NCBI GenBank assembly: GCA_030431475.1 | Contig: JAUIJD010000012.1 | Span: 1-64,000 of the forward strand | Direction: 5' to 3' | Source: Verrucomicrobiia bacterium | GTDB taxonomy: Bacteria; Verrucomicrobiota; Verrucomicrobiia; Verrucomicrobiales; Akkermansiaceae | Length of the DNA stretch: 64,000 bases | Shown: positions 1 through 8,730 of the stretch, piece after piece | Layout of the letters: every line of letters begins with the position of its first letter | How positions within the stretch are numbered: the stretch's first letter is position 1 | Program-made: the position numbers and the translations under genes | The notes under the pieces: model-generated | What the model saw: the letters and a program-made list of their open reading frames with translations, nothing else | Databases searched by the model: none | Told to the model about the DNA's origin: nothing

Positions 1-656
1 CCACACCCCGTTGAGAACAGATCCACCAGCCACATCGAGAGGCACCACGCGGCCATCACCGCGAACGCCAGCCCGGCGGGAGCCTGGATCAGGTCGCCGT
101 CCCACCACAGCGTGAGCACCTGGCTCCACTCGCCGGCCGCCGAGCCGGGAACGAACAACAGGCCGGTGAAGAACAGCGTGACCGCCAGCCAGAAGCTGAG
201 GAACACCCGCCACATCGCGAGCATGATCAGGCTCGAATCCCCGCGCCTCATCAGGATCCGGCACCGGGCGGAGTAGTCCTTCCCCCGCAGCCCCTCGAGG
301 TCCTCGACGGGCATCGTCAGGGGTCGCCACGGCGAGAACCGGGCCCACACGACGCGATAGAAGAATCGTCGCCCGATCGACCTCGGAAGTTCCCGCCACA
401 GCTCCCGCCAGCCGGGCCGGTCGCCGAACAGCATCCGGCTCAGTTGGAACAGCGCCATCCGCGACGCGACCGGCACCCACCACCAGAACAGGAAGGCATA
501 CCAGAAGGGATGCCGCCACATCAGCGGAAGCAGGAGCAGCATCGGCAGCATGCCCAGCCACCAGGCGCCGGAGAGCCGCCAGAAGTCGCGCCGCACCAGC
601 GCCAGCCCGAGATCCACCGCCTCCCAGTCGCTCCTCGGCCGGAGTTCAGCCGTCAC
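1..656 (-). CDS. Membrane protein of RDD/SpoIIM cluster (3' partial)
   Basis: Reading leftward from a GTG at 656 the frame stays open to the window edge, giving about 218 residues with the C-terminus missing. It starts MTAELRPRSDWEAVDLG, followed by a Trp-rich hydrophobic segment (LPMLLLLPLMW, then FWYAFLFWWWVPVA). A soluble stretch comes next, then two more hydrophobic segments near the visible end (WLAVTLFFTGLLFVPG and AGLAFAVMAAWCLSMWLV), so it is an integral membrane protein. It begins 4 nt after the stop of the SpoIIM-like gene and is surely co-transcribed with it. I do not recognise a named domain. RDD + SpoIIM + one further membrane protein is a recurrent cluster in this phylum, often near MoxR/DUF58 genes, which here lie about 13 kb away. 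GTG is chosen because the upstream SpoIIM stop leaves little room for another start. Confidence 0.75.
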   Translation of the reverse strand, partial: MTAELRPRSDWEAVDLGLALVRRDFWRLSGAWWLGMLPMLLLLPLMWRHPFWYAFLFWWWVPVASRMALFQLSRMLFGDRPGWRELWRELPRSIGRRFFYRVVWARFSPWRPLTMPVEDLEGLRGKDYSARCRILMRRGDSSLIMLAMWRVFLSFWLAVTLFFTGLLFVPGSAAGEWSQVLTLWWDGDLIQAPAGLAFAVMAAWCLSMWLVDLFSTGC

Positions 657-660
657 CCCC

Positions 661-1629
661 TCAAGCCTCACGCGCCCCCCTTCCCAGCATCAGAAAATAC
701 CCGACGTGCAGCACCCAGAACGCGATCCCCACGCCGTACTTCAGATCCGCCGGCAAGCGCTGGGCCGACCAGAACCCCTCGATGAAGGCCGCGAGCACCG
801 TCATCCCCGCCGCCCCCAGAATCAGCGGCAGCGACTTCTTCGCCGCCGCGCCGATCGCCTTGCCGCGGGTCATGCGACCGGGCTTGAGCACCGCCAGCCC
901 CAGCCGCATGCCGGCCACCCCGGCGATGACCATCCCGATCAACTCGAAGGACGAATGCCCGGCGACGAAGGTCCAGAAGGACTCGGGATTGCAGGCGTAG
1001 GTGACGTAGCCGGCGGACGCGCCGATCGCCAGGCCGTTGTAGACCAGGAAGAAGATGGTGCCGAGACAGGCGACGATGCCACCGGCGAAGATGCGGAAGT
1101 CGATGCTGACGTTGTTCTGGATGTAGTGGCCGAACATCATGAAGTTCGACCCGAACTCCTCGCGCAGGTGGGCGATCTGCTCTTCCTCTCCCCCGTACAT
1201 GGCCTCGAGGCCGGCCATTCCCTGCGGACCGAGGATGGCCTGCACCCAGTCGAGATCGACCCACGCCATCGCCATCATGGCGAAGAACGGCACCCAGAAC
1301 ATCGCGCTGCACAGCCAGAACAGCCGCCACTCCCGCCGCACGGCCGCGGGAAAGTCCGCGACCAGGAAACGGACGAACGATTCGGCCCCCTTCCGGCGTG
1401 AGCGGTAGAGGAGCTTGTAACCGCGGATCACCAGTTCGTTGAGCCGCCCCACCATCTGGCCGCGGTACATCCGGTGACTGGCCAGGGCCAGGTCCGAGCA
1501 AAGTTCGCGGAAGCGCCTCGGCAGCTCGTTCACGCCAGCCTCCGGCTTGCCCTTCTCCACGCTCGCCACGAGGCGCTCGTAGTCATCCCACGCCTCCCGG
1601 CGCCGTTCCTCGAATCCTCCCTCCTTCAT
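661..1629 (-). CDS. Stage II sporulation protein M-like (DUF95) membrane protein
   Basis: 322 residues. A cytoplasmic-looking N-terminal third is followed by several hydrophobic segments: LFWLCSAMFWVPFFAMMAMA, then a glycine-rich pair around FAGGIVACLGTIFFLV, then a conserved block HSSFELIGMVIAGVAGMRLG and the C-terminal AAFIEGFWS. The HSSFEL...GxxGxRLG and FIEGF motifs are what identify the SpoIIM/DUF95 family. The ATG at 1629 overlaps the upstream RDD stop as ATGA; an in-frame start 24 nt earlier is less likely. In endospore formers SpoIIM works in septal peptidoglycan remodelling, but family members are widespread in non-sporulating bacteria, so this says nothing about sporulation. Pairing with an RDD protein suggests a role in envelope or membrane organisation (inference). 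Confidence 0.85.
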   Translation of the reverse strand: MKEGGFEERRREAWDDYERLVASVEKGKPEAGVNELPRRFRELCSDLALASHRMYRGQMVGRLNELVIRGYKLLYRSRRKGAESFVRFLVADFPAAVRREWRLFWLCSAMFWVPFFAMMAMAWVDLDWVQAILGPQGMAGLEAMYGGEEEQIAHLREEFGSNFMMFGHYIQNNVSIDFRIFAGGIVACLGTIFFLVYNGLAIGASAGYVTYACNPESFWTFVAGHSSFELIGMVIAGVAGMRLGLAVLKPGRMTRGKAIGAAAKKSLPLILGAAGMTVLAAFIEGFWSAQRLPADLKYGVGIAFWVLHVGYFLMLGRGAREA

Positions 1630-2378
1630 CGTCGGTCCCGATCCTGCAGCCAATGCGCCATCGCCATCAGCCGCGATACCCCCGCCGGGCCGCTGCTTCC
1701 ACTCAATTCACGGGCATGGTCCGCGATCTCCTCGCGCCGCCCCTCCGACCACAGGCCCGCCCGGTCGCGGAACGCCGCCAGCGCCCTCACCTCCTCGGGT
1801 CGCAACGCCACCGAGGGTGCGGTCGATTCGATCGGCGGCGGCGCCGGCACCTCCGGCTCGGCCACCAGCTTGTCGTAGACGACCACGGTCCGCGCGGCGA
1901 GGTCACCCAGGCGCTGGAAACGACGCGTCGCCACCACCGTGGCCAGGGCAAATCCGAAGGTCGGAATCCCGAAGAAGCCCAGCCCGAGAAAGGGCAACCC
2001 GTCCGCGTAGCGGAGGAAGTTCCGCAACACCGCCTGACCGAAGGTGATGGGCGACCCGGAGGTCTGGACCACACGCAGACCCACGATTTTTTTCCCCGGA
2101 GTCGCGCCCCATCGGCCCGCCTCGAAAAACACCGGATACCACCACCAGACGAAGAACCAGAGGAGACTGATCATCCCGACCGAGGTCTGCCCGCCGACCA
2201 CCGTCCCGGTCAGCATCAGCACGAAGCCGACCAGCAGGATCACCGCCCACTGGATGACGAGATCCAGCGCCAGCGCCCCGCCCCGCAGGAGGGGCCCGGC
2301 GACCCGCAGCCGCACCTCGACCCCTTCGGCGAGTTCGATCGCCTGCAGCGTGTCCAGTCGTGCTCCGCGTCCCTCCAT
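1626..2378 (-). CDS. RDD family membrane protein
   Basis: 250 residues from the ATG at 2378; a GTG 9 nt upstream is possible. An RGGALALDLVI segment opens the first transmembrane helix, followed by WAVILLVGFVLMLTGTVVGG and a second hydrophobic stretch ending in a WWWYPVFFEAGRWGATPGKK block. The E-x-x-x-W-G-A-T-P-G-K-K motif and following VGLRVV are diagnostic of the RDD fold. The C-terminal 90 residues are soluble and charged, beyond a minimal RDD domain. It heads a three-gene minus-strand cluster with 4-nt overlap and 4-nt spacing. RDD proteins are membrane proteins of mostly unknown role; some are proposed transporters. Confidence 0.85.
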   Translation of the reverse strand: MEGRGARLDTLQAIELAEGVEVRLRVAGPLLRGGALALDLVIQWAVILLVGFVLMLTGTVVGGQTSVGMISLLWFFVWWWYPVFFEAGRWGATPGKKIVGLRVVQTSGSPITFGQAVLRNFLRYADGLPFLGLGFFGIPTFGFALATVVATRRFQRLGDLAARTVVVYDKLVAEPEVPAPPPIESTAPSVALRPEEVRALAAFRDRAGLWSEGRREEIADHARELSGSSGPAGVSRLMAMAHWLQDRDRR

Positions 2379-2507
2379 GAAATCCACGCCAAACTAACGG
2401 CCGAGGGCGTCGCGTAAATCCAGAACTCCGCGGGATCCCCCTCCTGCCGTCCTCCACGCAGCCGACGGGCTTCGGGATTGCCAAGAGACGTCGCCCCGGT
2501 GCTTCAT

Positions 2508-4877
2508 ATGGCAGCATCGATGACTCCCGAGATCGCCGCCGTCCTCGCCATCCTCATCGGCTCGCTCGTCCTGTTCATCACCGAGAAGCTGTCCATGGAC
2601 GTGGTCGCCCTGCTGGTGCTCGGGCTGCTCGCCGTCACCGGCCTGGTCACGCTCGAGGAATCGCTCGCCGGCTTCAGCAACCCGGCGGTGGTGACGATCT
2701 GGGCGATGTTCATCCTCAGCGCCGGGCTCACCGCCACCGGCGTCGCCGACTTCCTCGGCCGAAAGGTGCTGGCGCTGGCGGGCACCGGCGAGGTGCGGAT
2801 GATCCTGGTGATCATGTTCACCGCCGGCGTGCTGTCGGCCTTCATGAACAACATCGGGGTGGCCGCGCTGATGCTGCCGGTGGTCATGGACATCGCCCGC
2901 CGCACCGACACCGCCCCGTCGCGACTGCTGATGCCCATGGCCTATGCCTCCCTGCTGGGAGGCCTCACGACCATGGTCGGCACCCCGCCCAACCTCGTCG
3001 CCTCCGGCATCCTGCGCGAGGCCGGCTACGAGGCGTTCCGGCTCTTCGAGTTCGCCCCGATCGGGGTCCCGGCGCTCTGCTTCGGAGCCCTGTTCATGGT
3101 GCTCGTCGGGCGCCACTTCCTCCCCTCGGAAATGCCCGAGGCGATGAAGGCCCCGACTCACTCCGGCAAGCTGCGGTTCAGCTACGATCTGGAGGAACGC
3201 CGCTTCCGTCTCCGGGTCGCCGCCGATTCGCCGCTGCACGGGCTGCCGCTGAAGGACGGCGGACTGGGACGCCTGCTCGGCCTCACCGTTCTCACCATCG
3301 AGCGCGACGGTCGATACCTGACCCACATCGACGGTGAAACGCCGGTGCGGTCGGGCGACCTGCTCGATGTCCAGGGCAGCCTCGAGGACTTCCGGGAGCT
3401 GCGCCGCTGGCAGGCCTTCGAGATGGCGCGTGGCCGCGAAATCTACGAGGTGCTCTCCCGCGAGAAGGTCGCGGTGGTCCATGCCACCCTCAGCCCGGAG
3501 TCCTCCCTCGCCGGGCTGACCATCGGCGAGAGCGACTTCCGGCGGCGCTTCCACCTGCACATCCTGGGAATCCGCCGGGCGGGACGGATCGTCCGGGACT
3601 CGCTCGCCGACATCCGCCTCAAGGGGGGCGAACAACTGCTGCTGCAAGGGCGCCGCGAAGCTGCACTCGCGCTGAAGGACCACCCCGAGTTCGACGCGCT
3701 CGAGTGGATCGCCGAGGAGGAGCTCCCCGATCTTGTCTCGCCGTCCGACGCCCTGGTCGAACTGATCATTCCCGAGGACTCGCAGTGGGTCGGCAAGACG
3801 ATCGCCTCGAGCGGCTTCCACGAACGGATGGACCTCCGCATCATCGGCATCGCCCGCAAGGAACGTCCGATCTACTTTCCCGACGCTGGCGAGGTGCTGC
3901 GCCGCGGGGACCAGCTGCTCGCCATCGGCCCGCCCGAAGCCGTGGAGCGACTCCAGACTATCCAGGGGCTGGCATTCGTCGACGGACATGAAACCCGCCA
4001 GCAGACGAACCACGGATCCAACGGGCTCGCCGAAGTCACCCTCTCCCCGTCCAGCGAGCTGGTCGGCCGCTCGCTTCGGGACCTCGACTTCCGCCGCCGC
4101 TACGGGATGGTCGTGCTCGCCGTCTGGCGCCGCGGCCAGTCGTTCCGCTCCCACCTCCCGCAGATCCGCCTCGAGCTCGGCGACTGCCTGCTGGTGTACG
4201 GTCCGCGCGACAAGGCCGAGGCGCTCGCGGAGGACTCCGACTTCATCGTCCTCACCCGGGCCTTCTCCAAGGAAACCGCCCGTCAGGGCCCCGCCCGGGC
4301 GTGGATCTCGGGCGGACTGATGGTCGCCTTCGCCGTCACGGTCCTGATGGGATTCCTTCCCATCCCGGTCGCCGCCATCACCGCGGCGGGCCTCATGGTC
4401 GCCCTCCGTTGCCTCTCGATGGAGGACGCCTACCGGGCCATCGAGTGGAAGTCGGTCTTCCTCATCGCGGGCATGATTCCCCTGGGCACCGCGATGCAGA
4501 CCAGCGGGGCCGCCTCGTGGCTGGCCGAGGGAGTCACGGCCGTGGCCTCCCCCTTCGGTCTGTGGGGCATCCTGATCGCCCTCTATCTGCTGACTTCGAT
4601 CGCCACCACCATCGTGCCCACCACCGCCCTGGTGCTGATCATGGGACCCATCGCGATCGAGGCCTCCCTCGCCCAGGACATCGATCCCAAGCTGCTGGTC
4701 ATGACCATCGCGATGGCGGCCTCGGCCAGCTTCACCAGCCCCATCTCCCACCCCGCCAACGTGCTCGTGATGGGACCTGGCGGATACCGCTTCGTCGACT
4801 TTGTCCGGGTCGGCATCCTGCTCGCCCTCGTCGTGATGATCACGGTGCTTCCGCTCATCCTCCTCAAGTACGGCTGA
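2508..4877 (+). CDS. SLC13/DASS-family permease with four RCK_C domains
   Basis: 789 residues from the ATG at 2508; another in-frame ATG lies at 2520. About 210 N-terminal residues form transmembrane helices beginning IAAVLAILIGSLVLFITEKL, with NNIGVAALMLPV and GTPPNLVASGIL matching the conserved ion/substrate hairpins of the DASS/ArsB superfamily. A soluble insert of about 380 residues contains four successive RCK_C-like repeats, each ending in a pattern such as GDLLDVQG, GEQLLLQG, GDQLLAIG and GDCLLVYG. The C-terminal membrane half carries IVPTTALVLIMGPIAI and TSPISHPANVLVMGPG. The family moves sulfate, dicarboxylates or other anions with sodium; the substrate here cannot be told. Relatives I know of usually carry two RCK_C domains, so four is notable. 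It is convergent with citrate synthase, 17 nt apart. Confidence 0.9.
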   Translation: MAASMTPEIAAVLAILIGSLVLFITEKLSMDVVALLVLGLLAVTGLVTLEESLAGFSNPAVVTIWAMFILSAGLTATGVADFLGRKVLALAGTGEVRMILVIMFTAGVLSAFMNNIGVAALMLPVVMDIARRTDTAPSRLLMPMAYASLLGGLTTMVGTPPNLVASGILREAGYEAFRLFEFAPIGVPALCFGALFMVLVGRHFLPSEMPEAMKAPTHSGKLRFSYDLEERRFRLRVAADSPLHGLPLKDGGLGRLLGLTVLTIERDGRYLTHIDGETPVRSGDLLDVQGSLEDFRELRRWQAFEMARGREIYEVLSREKVAVVHATLSPESSLAGLTIGESDFRRRFHLHILGIRRAGRIVRDSLADIRLKGGEQLLLQGRREAALALKDHPEFDALEWIAEEELPDLVSPSDALVELIIPEDSQWVGKTIASSGFHERMDLRIIGIARKERPIYFPDAGEVLRRGDQLLAIGPPEAVERLQTIQGLAFVDGHETRQQTNHGSNGLAEVTLSPSSELVGRSLRDLDFRRRYGMVVLAVWRRGQSFRSHLPQIRLELGDCLLVYGPRDKAEALAEDSDFIVLTRAFSKETARQGPARAWISGGLMVAFAVTVLMGFLPIPVAAITAAGLMVALRCLSMEDAYRAIEWKSVFLIAGMIPLGTAMQTSGAASWLAEGVTAVASPFGLWGILIALYLLTSIATTIVPTTALVLIMGPIAIEASLAQDIDPKLLVMTIAMAASASFTSPISHPANVLVMGPGGYRFVDFVRVGILLALVVMITVLPLILLKYG

Positions 4878-4894
4878 GGCGCCCCGTTACTCCT

Positions 4895-6178
4895 TCAGCG
4901 CTCGGCCACCGGCACGTAGTCGCGCTTGGCCGGACCGGTGTAGATCTGGCGCGGACGATAGATGCGGCTCTTGCCGTCGTGCACCTCCTTCCACTGCGCG
5001 ATCCACCCGGGCATGCGGCCGATGGCGAACATCACCGTGAACATGTCCTTCGGGATCCCGATCGCCCGCAGCAGGATGCCCGAGTAGAAATCCACGTTCG
5101 GGTAGAGGTTGCGGCTGACGAAATAGTCGTCGTTGAGCGCATGCTCCTCCAGTTGCTTGGCGATCTCGAGAAGCGGATCCGGCGCCCCCAGCTTGTCCAG
5201 CACCTTGGTCGCGTGCTCGCGCAGGATCACGGCCCGCGGGTCGTAGCTCTTGTAAACCCCGTGCCCGAAGCCGAACAACTTCTCCTCCTTCCGCTTCACC
5301 TTCTCGATCAGGTCGTCGACCTTCAACCCCTCACGGTGGATGCGTTCGAGCTGGTCCATCACCGCGACATTGGCGCCACCGTGAAGCGGCCCCCACAGGG
5401 CACAGACGCCCGCCGCGCAGGAGGCGAAGAGGTTCGCCCCCGACGACCCCACCATCCGCACCGTCGAGGTCGAGCAGTTCTGCTCGTGATCGGCGTGCAG
5501 GATCCAGAACATCGACAGCGCCCGGACCACATCCGGATCGAACTCGGCATCGAGCTCCGGATCCGAGAACATCATGTGCAGGAAGTTCCGGCAGTAGCTC
5601 AGGCTCGGCCGCGGGTAGAGCAGCGGCTTGCCCATCGCGGTCCGCATCGAATAGGCCGCGACCGTCCGTATCTTCGAGATCAACCGCGCCGCTGCATTCT
5701 CGAAATCCTCGTCCACCTCCGGCGCCAGCACCTCCTCGTTGTAGCACGCCAGCGTGTTGATCATCGCCGACAGGATGGCCATCGGATGACCGTGCGGAGG
5801 AAATCCCTGGAACGACTTCCGGGTCCCCTCGTGCAGCGACTCGTGCTGGTTGAGAAGCTCCCGGAAGTGGAGCACATGCTCCTCGGTCGGAAGCTCGCCG
5901 TAGATCAACAGCAGCGCGGTTTCGATGAAGGTCGATTTCTCGGCCAGCTGCTCGATCGGGATGCCGCGGTAGCGCAGGATGCCCTCTTCGCCGTTGATGA
6001 AGGTGATCGAGGACTTCACCGAGCCCGTGTTGCGATAACCCTCGTCATAGGTGATCCACCCCGTGTCCGAGCGCAGCTTCCGGATATCGACCGCGCGTTC
6101 GTTTTCGGTTCCCACCACAAGTGGAAGGTCGATCTTCTCGCCTTCCACGACGAATTCGGCAGCATCGGAGGGTTTCAT
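4895..6178 (-). CDS. gltA: Citrate synthase (type II, hexameric)
   Basis: 427 residues from the ATG at 6178, close to the usual length of about 430; in-frame starts at 6205 and 6247 would add residues outside the conserved fold. It condenses oxaloacetate and acetyl-CoA in the TCA cycle. Visible active-site blocks are [16 protein letters not shown] with the first catalytic histidine, [11 protein letters not shown] with the second, and the [14 protein letters not shown] region; [13 protein letters not shown] near the C-terminus is also typical. A GGGGAGAA-like ribosome-binding stretch about 12 nt upstream supports the chosen start. It stands alone on this strand, with the DUF6922/AbiEii pair divergent upstream. 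The other TCA genes in the window, sucCD, lie about 37 kb away. Confidence 0.95.
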   Translation of the reverse strand: MKPSDAAEFVVEGEKIDLPLVVGTENERAVDIRKLRSDTGWITYDEGYRNTGSVKSSITFINGEEGILRYRGIPIEQLAEKSTFIETALLLIYGELPTEEHVLHFRELLNQHESLHEGTRKSFQGFPPHGHPMAILSAMINTLACYNEEVLAPEVDEDFENAAARLISKIRTVAAYSMRTAMGKPLLYPRPSLSYCRNFLHMMFSDPELDAEFDPDVVRALSMFWILHADHEQNCSTSTVRMVGSSGANLFASCAAGVCALWGPLHGGANVAVMDQLERIHREGLKVDDLIEKVKRKEEKLFGFGHGVYKSYDPRAVILREHATKVLDKLGAPDPLLEIAKQLEEHALNDDYFVSRNLYPNVDFYSGILLRAIGIPKDMFTVMFAIGRMPGWIAQWKEVHDGKSRIYRPRQIYTGPAKRDYVPVAER

Positions 6179-6424
6179 GAGCTCACGGGGTTCTCCCCCG
6201 GACATCGAGGGGTTCACAAGCACACCAGAGAGCACCGAGTGTGCCAAGCCCGGGCCGGCTCATCCACGGCAGGAGCTCGGGAAAACTGTTGCAGGCGAAG
6301 GGGGGCGAAACATCGTCCGAGTTCCCAAATCAACCGAATCGCAGCTCTCAAGCAGCAAACCCACGCGCAATACGCGGGTCTGAAACCGTCGGTTCGGAGC
6401 ATTCGAGGCATCTCTCGCGGGCCG

Positions 6425-6709
6425 ATGAGGCAGCTTGAGTTCTGGACACGGCCATGGTTCCATGGATTCGTGCCACCGCTCTCCCCGCATCTTTTCTGGG
6501 ACACCGATCCGGCCGGGGTCGATCCGGAGCGGCACGCCTCGTGGCTGGTCAAGCGGGTGCTCGAATACGGCCGCTGGCGGGATTGGCAGGTGCTTGTGAA
6601 GCACTACGGACGCGAGCGCCTCGCGGAGATCGCATCGGGCATCCGCTCGCTCGATCCCAGGGCCGCTGCCTTCGCACATGCCTATCTGTCCACGGCAGCC
6701 CCTCACTGA
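6425..6709 (+). CDS. DUF6922-like small protein, probable partner of AbiEii-type toxin
   Basis: 94 residues, reading MRQLEFWTRPWF then LSPHLFWDTDPAGVDPERHA, SWLVKRVLEYGRWRDWQVL and KHYGRERLAEI. The L-S-x-x-L-F-W-D-x-D, E/R-H-A-x-(F/W), V-L-E-x-G, W and Y-G spacing matches what I remember of DUF6922, a small protein commonly encoded just upstream of AbiEii-family nucleotidyltransferases. The stop is followed after one base by the ATG of that nucleotidyltransferase gene, which strongly supports a two-gene unit. By context this is the antitoxin or regulator position (inference). Base composition is like the surrounding chromosome. Confidence 0.75.
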   Translation: MRQLEFWTRPWFHGFVPPLSPHLFWDTDPAGVDPERHASWLVKRVLEYGRWRDWQVLVKHYGRERLAEIASGIRSLDPRAAAFAHAYLSTAAPH

Positions 6710-6710
6710 G

Positions 6711-7322
6711 ATGCTGCATTTCGACTCGGTTCCCGAAGCTGTCGCTCGAGCGCTGCGATCCCTCGCTCCGGACCCCGCACTGGACTCCTTCGCACTCGGC
6801 GGCGGCACCTCCCTCGCCCTCCGGTTCGGCCACCGGCTCTCGGTCGATCTCGACTTCTTCACCCGGGAGGACTTTGACCCGGAGGAACTCCTTCGGGAGA
6901 CCGGGTTTCCGTGCGAGCCGACGGTGCTTGGCCGGTCGAAGGGATCACTCACGCTCGATTGCGGCGGGGTCAAATTCGAGTTCCTGCAGCATCGCTACCC
7001 GCTGCTGGAGTCGGTGGAGCGAGTCGGCGCCATCCGTTTGCTGTCCCTTGCGGATGTCACGGCGATGAAGCTCAACGCCATCGCCAATCGTGGATCCAAG
7101 AAGGATTTCTTCGACCTTGTCCGGATCCTTGACGAAGTGAGCCTCGAAGAGGCGTTGGGACACTTCGAGCGAAAGTATTCAAACACCGACCGATTCGTGG
7201 CAATCCGCAGTCTGGGGTGGTTCGAGGATGCCGAGCACGAACCCGATCCTGTGGCACCGGCTGGGCCGACATGGGCCGAGGTGAAACGATGTGTCACCGC
7301 GGCTCTTGTTGACCTGTCGTAG
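6711..7322 (+). CDS. AbiEii/AbiGii-type nucleotidyltransferase toxin
   Basis: 203 residues. The nucleotidyltransferase core is visible near residues 22-45: FALGGGTSLALRFGHRLS followed by VDLDFFT, giving the GG(T)S glycine-rich motif and the D-x-D metal ligands. A third acidic/basic block follows in the middle (DVTAMKLNAIANRGSKKDFF), with the K-L-N-A...R-x-x-K-D-x-x-D motif of this toxin family. Type IV AbiE-like toxins transfer nucleotides, in studied relatives onto tRNA, and cause growth arrest or abortive phage defence. It starts 1 nt after the DUF6922-like stop. At 203 residues it is shorter than classic AbiEii (about 300), like many genomic single-domain members. Confidence 0.85.
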   Translation: MLHFDSVPEAVARALRSLAPDPALDSFALGGGTSLALRFGHRLSVDLDFFTREDFDPEELLRETGFPCEPTVLGRSKGSLTLDCGGVKFEFLQHRYPLLESVERVGAIRLLSLADVTAMKLNAIANRGSKKDFFDLVRILDEVSLEEALGHFERKYSNTDRFVAIRSLGWFEDAEHEPDPVAPAGPTWAEVKRCVTAALVDLS

Positions 7323-7511
7323 GGCCTTGACCGAGGAGCCCGCTCTTTCTCAACGCTTTCCCTGATCCATTCTTCCGGTCTATTATCGACCCATGTTGAC
7401 GCGCTCCCAGCAGACGGAAAGCACACGACTCGTTCAGGCCCGATCGCACCTCGTCCACCCATGAGAGGCTTGTCGGCTTCGGGTGGGTCGCGGCAGCCGA
7501 AACCCCTCCCT

Positions 7512-7529
7512 CCTTCGCTGAAGCTTCGG
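7512..7529. repeat. Short interspersed repeat, copy 1 (shared with hsdS)
   Basis: The 18-mer CCTTCGCTGAAGCTTCGG lies between the AbiEii gene and tmRNA and recurs exactly at 59525-59542 inside hsdS. Its core TTCGCTGAAGCTTCGG contains the self-complementary GAAGCTTC. The surrounding 7323-7585 stretch shows no gene. Confidence 0.55.
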
Positions 7530-7585
7530 CGGGCAGCTGTCGTCAAGGCCCTGGCTTGCCAGCCGAAGCCCCGCGGATGCGGGAC

Positions 7586-7943
7586 TGGTGGAGGCGAGGG
7601 GAGTCGAACCCCTGTCCGAAACGCTATCAGCGCTGGCATCTACACGTTTAGCCGGCGTTCGGTGGTTTCGGATGGGATCGGCCCGCCGGCCGCGTCCCCC
7701 AACCTAGGATCCTGTTGAATCTCACCACCGGGTCCGGATCCCCGACCCGATGGCCAGCCTGCTAGGTAGTCGCCTTTCCCCTTAACAGGCGTCCGGGGTC
7801 GGGCGTTGCTGTCAATTAAGCAGCAAGTGCGAGCTCGTTAGAGTCTGCAATTATTTGTTTTGGACGGCTTTTTAGGAGGCCAACCGACCAACCTCCACGT
7901 GCAGCCAGCGCGTCGAACATCCCGTCGAAACCAGAACGCCCCC
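7586..7943 (-). ncRNA. ssrA: Transfer-messenger RNA (tmRNA)
   Basis: About 358 nt on the minus strand. The 5' end reads GGGGGCGTTCTGGTTTCGAC, and the 3' end has a T-arm with GTTCGACTCCCCT, an acceptor strand CGCCTCC and an encoded CCA (at 7586-7588). Acceptor strands GGGGGCG and CGCCTCC pair with one G-U. The mRNA-like part carries the tag reading frame at 7816-7848. It rescues ribosomes stalled on truncated mRNAs by trans-translation. This is a one-piece tmRNA; I see no permuted form. Downstream of its 3' end is non-coding DNA. Confidence 0.95.
7816..7848 (-). other. tmRNA proteolysis tag reading frame
   Basis: Codons GCA GAC TCT AAC GAG CTC, then GCA CTT GCT GCT TAA, encode ADSNELALAA and a stop. 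The ALAA ending is the usual degradation signal recognised by ClpXP-type proteases. The frame is open further upstream, so the resume codon GCA is assigned by analogy with other tags (inference). Confidence 0.85.
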
Positions 7944-8001
7944 GTTTGCTGGGTGAGCTCAGATTCTACCCCGGAACCGACCGGAATCAACCGGGAAAAG
8001 C

Positions 8002-8064
8002 GGAGCGCCGGACTCCAGTCCGGCACCAGGTCTTGAGAGAAGCCGGTCCGAAGACCGGCGCTCC
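8002..8064. repeat. GGAGCGCCG/CGGCGCTCC interspersed element, copy 1
   Basis: 63 bp between tmRNA and the carbonic anhydrase stop. The left end is GGAGCGCCGGACTCCAGTCC followed by GGC; the right end is GCCGGTCCGAAGACC followed by GGCGCTCC. Each half can form its own small hairpin and the outer GGAGCGCCG/CGGCGCTCC ends are inverted repeats. It belongs to the same family as the copies at 11723, 34283, 40582 and 42299. Confidence 0.7.
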
Positions 8065-8073
8065 TCCCCTCCC

Positions 8074-8673
8074 CTACCGCGGCCCGCGGATCGCCTTGGC
8101 CACCGGCGAGATCCGGCCGGTGCCGAGTCCGTAGATCCAGCTGTGGATGTCCAGGGGCTGGCCCCGGTCCCACGCATCCTGGACGATGGTCGTCCGGGCC
8201 ACATTCTCCGCGTTGGCGACCACGTTGAGCTCGCACAGGCGGTCGAGCGCCTTCGCCGGGTCGAGGTCGCCCAGCTCTTCCTCGCGCCGCCGCGCGATGT
8301 TCTGGATGTGGCGCAGCCAGTTGTCGATCAGGCCGTGCCGCTGGTTCTCCAGCGCCGCCTTCACACCACCGCAGCCGTAGTGGCCGCAGACGATCACGTG
8401 CTTCACCTTGAGCACGTCGATCGCGAACTGCATCACCGAGAGGATGTTCATGTCGGTCTGCACCACCACGTTGGCGATGTTGCGGTGGACGAAGACCTCG
8501 CCCGGGGCCAGGCCGGTGATCTGGTTGGCCGGCACCCGGCTGTCGGAGCAACCGATCCAAAGATACTCGGGCGCCTGTTGCTTCGCCAGACGGGCGAAAA
8601 ACTCCGGGTCCTCGGCCACCTTGTCGGCGGCCCATTTCTGATTGTTGTCCAGCAGCACCTTGAGGCTCTCCAT
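8074..8673 (-). CDS. Beta-class carbonic anhydrase
   Basis: 199 residues from the ATG at 8673. Zinc ligands and catalytic dyad are in place: C42-S-D44-S-R46 in GCSDSRVPANQI, then H98 and C101 in VIVCGHYGCGGV. The gene product interconverts CO2 and bicarbonate in the cytoplasm. The length fits the shorter clade of bacterial beta enzymes. An in-frame upstream extension exists but lacks homology-like content, so the ATG immediately before ESLKVLLDNNQKWA is preferred. It is divergent from rarA, whose GTG is 58 nt away, so the two promoters must share this short region. Confidence 0.93.
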   Translation of the reverse strand: MESLKVLLDNNQKWAADKVAEDPEFFARLAKQQAPEYLWIGCSDSRVPANQITGLAPGEVFVHRNIANVVVQTDMNILSVMQFAIDVLKVKHVIVCGHYGCGGVKAALENQRHGLIDNWLRHIQNIARRREEELGDLDPAKALDRLCELNVVANAENVARTTIVQDAWDRGQPLDIHSWIYGLGTGRISPVAKAIRGPR

Positions 8674-8730
8674 GGCGGAAATCCCAAATCCGAAATCGTC
8701 TTTCGGCAATCCCCAATCTTCAATCCCGCC

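Noticed and set aside
661-1629. Evidence for sporulation from the SpoIIM-like gene
   Set aside because: The family is widespread in non-sporulating bacteria and no other sporulation gene is present.
4301-6424. Plus-strand open frame running through SLC13 and citrate synthase into the DUF6922-like gene
   Set aside because: Only the last 94 codons (from 6425) look like protein; the rest is antisense or out-of-frame to clear genes.
7323-8073. Genomic island attachment site at the tmRNA 3' end
   Set aside because: No duplicate of the tmRNA 3' end and no integrase gene found in the window.
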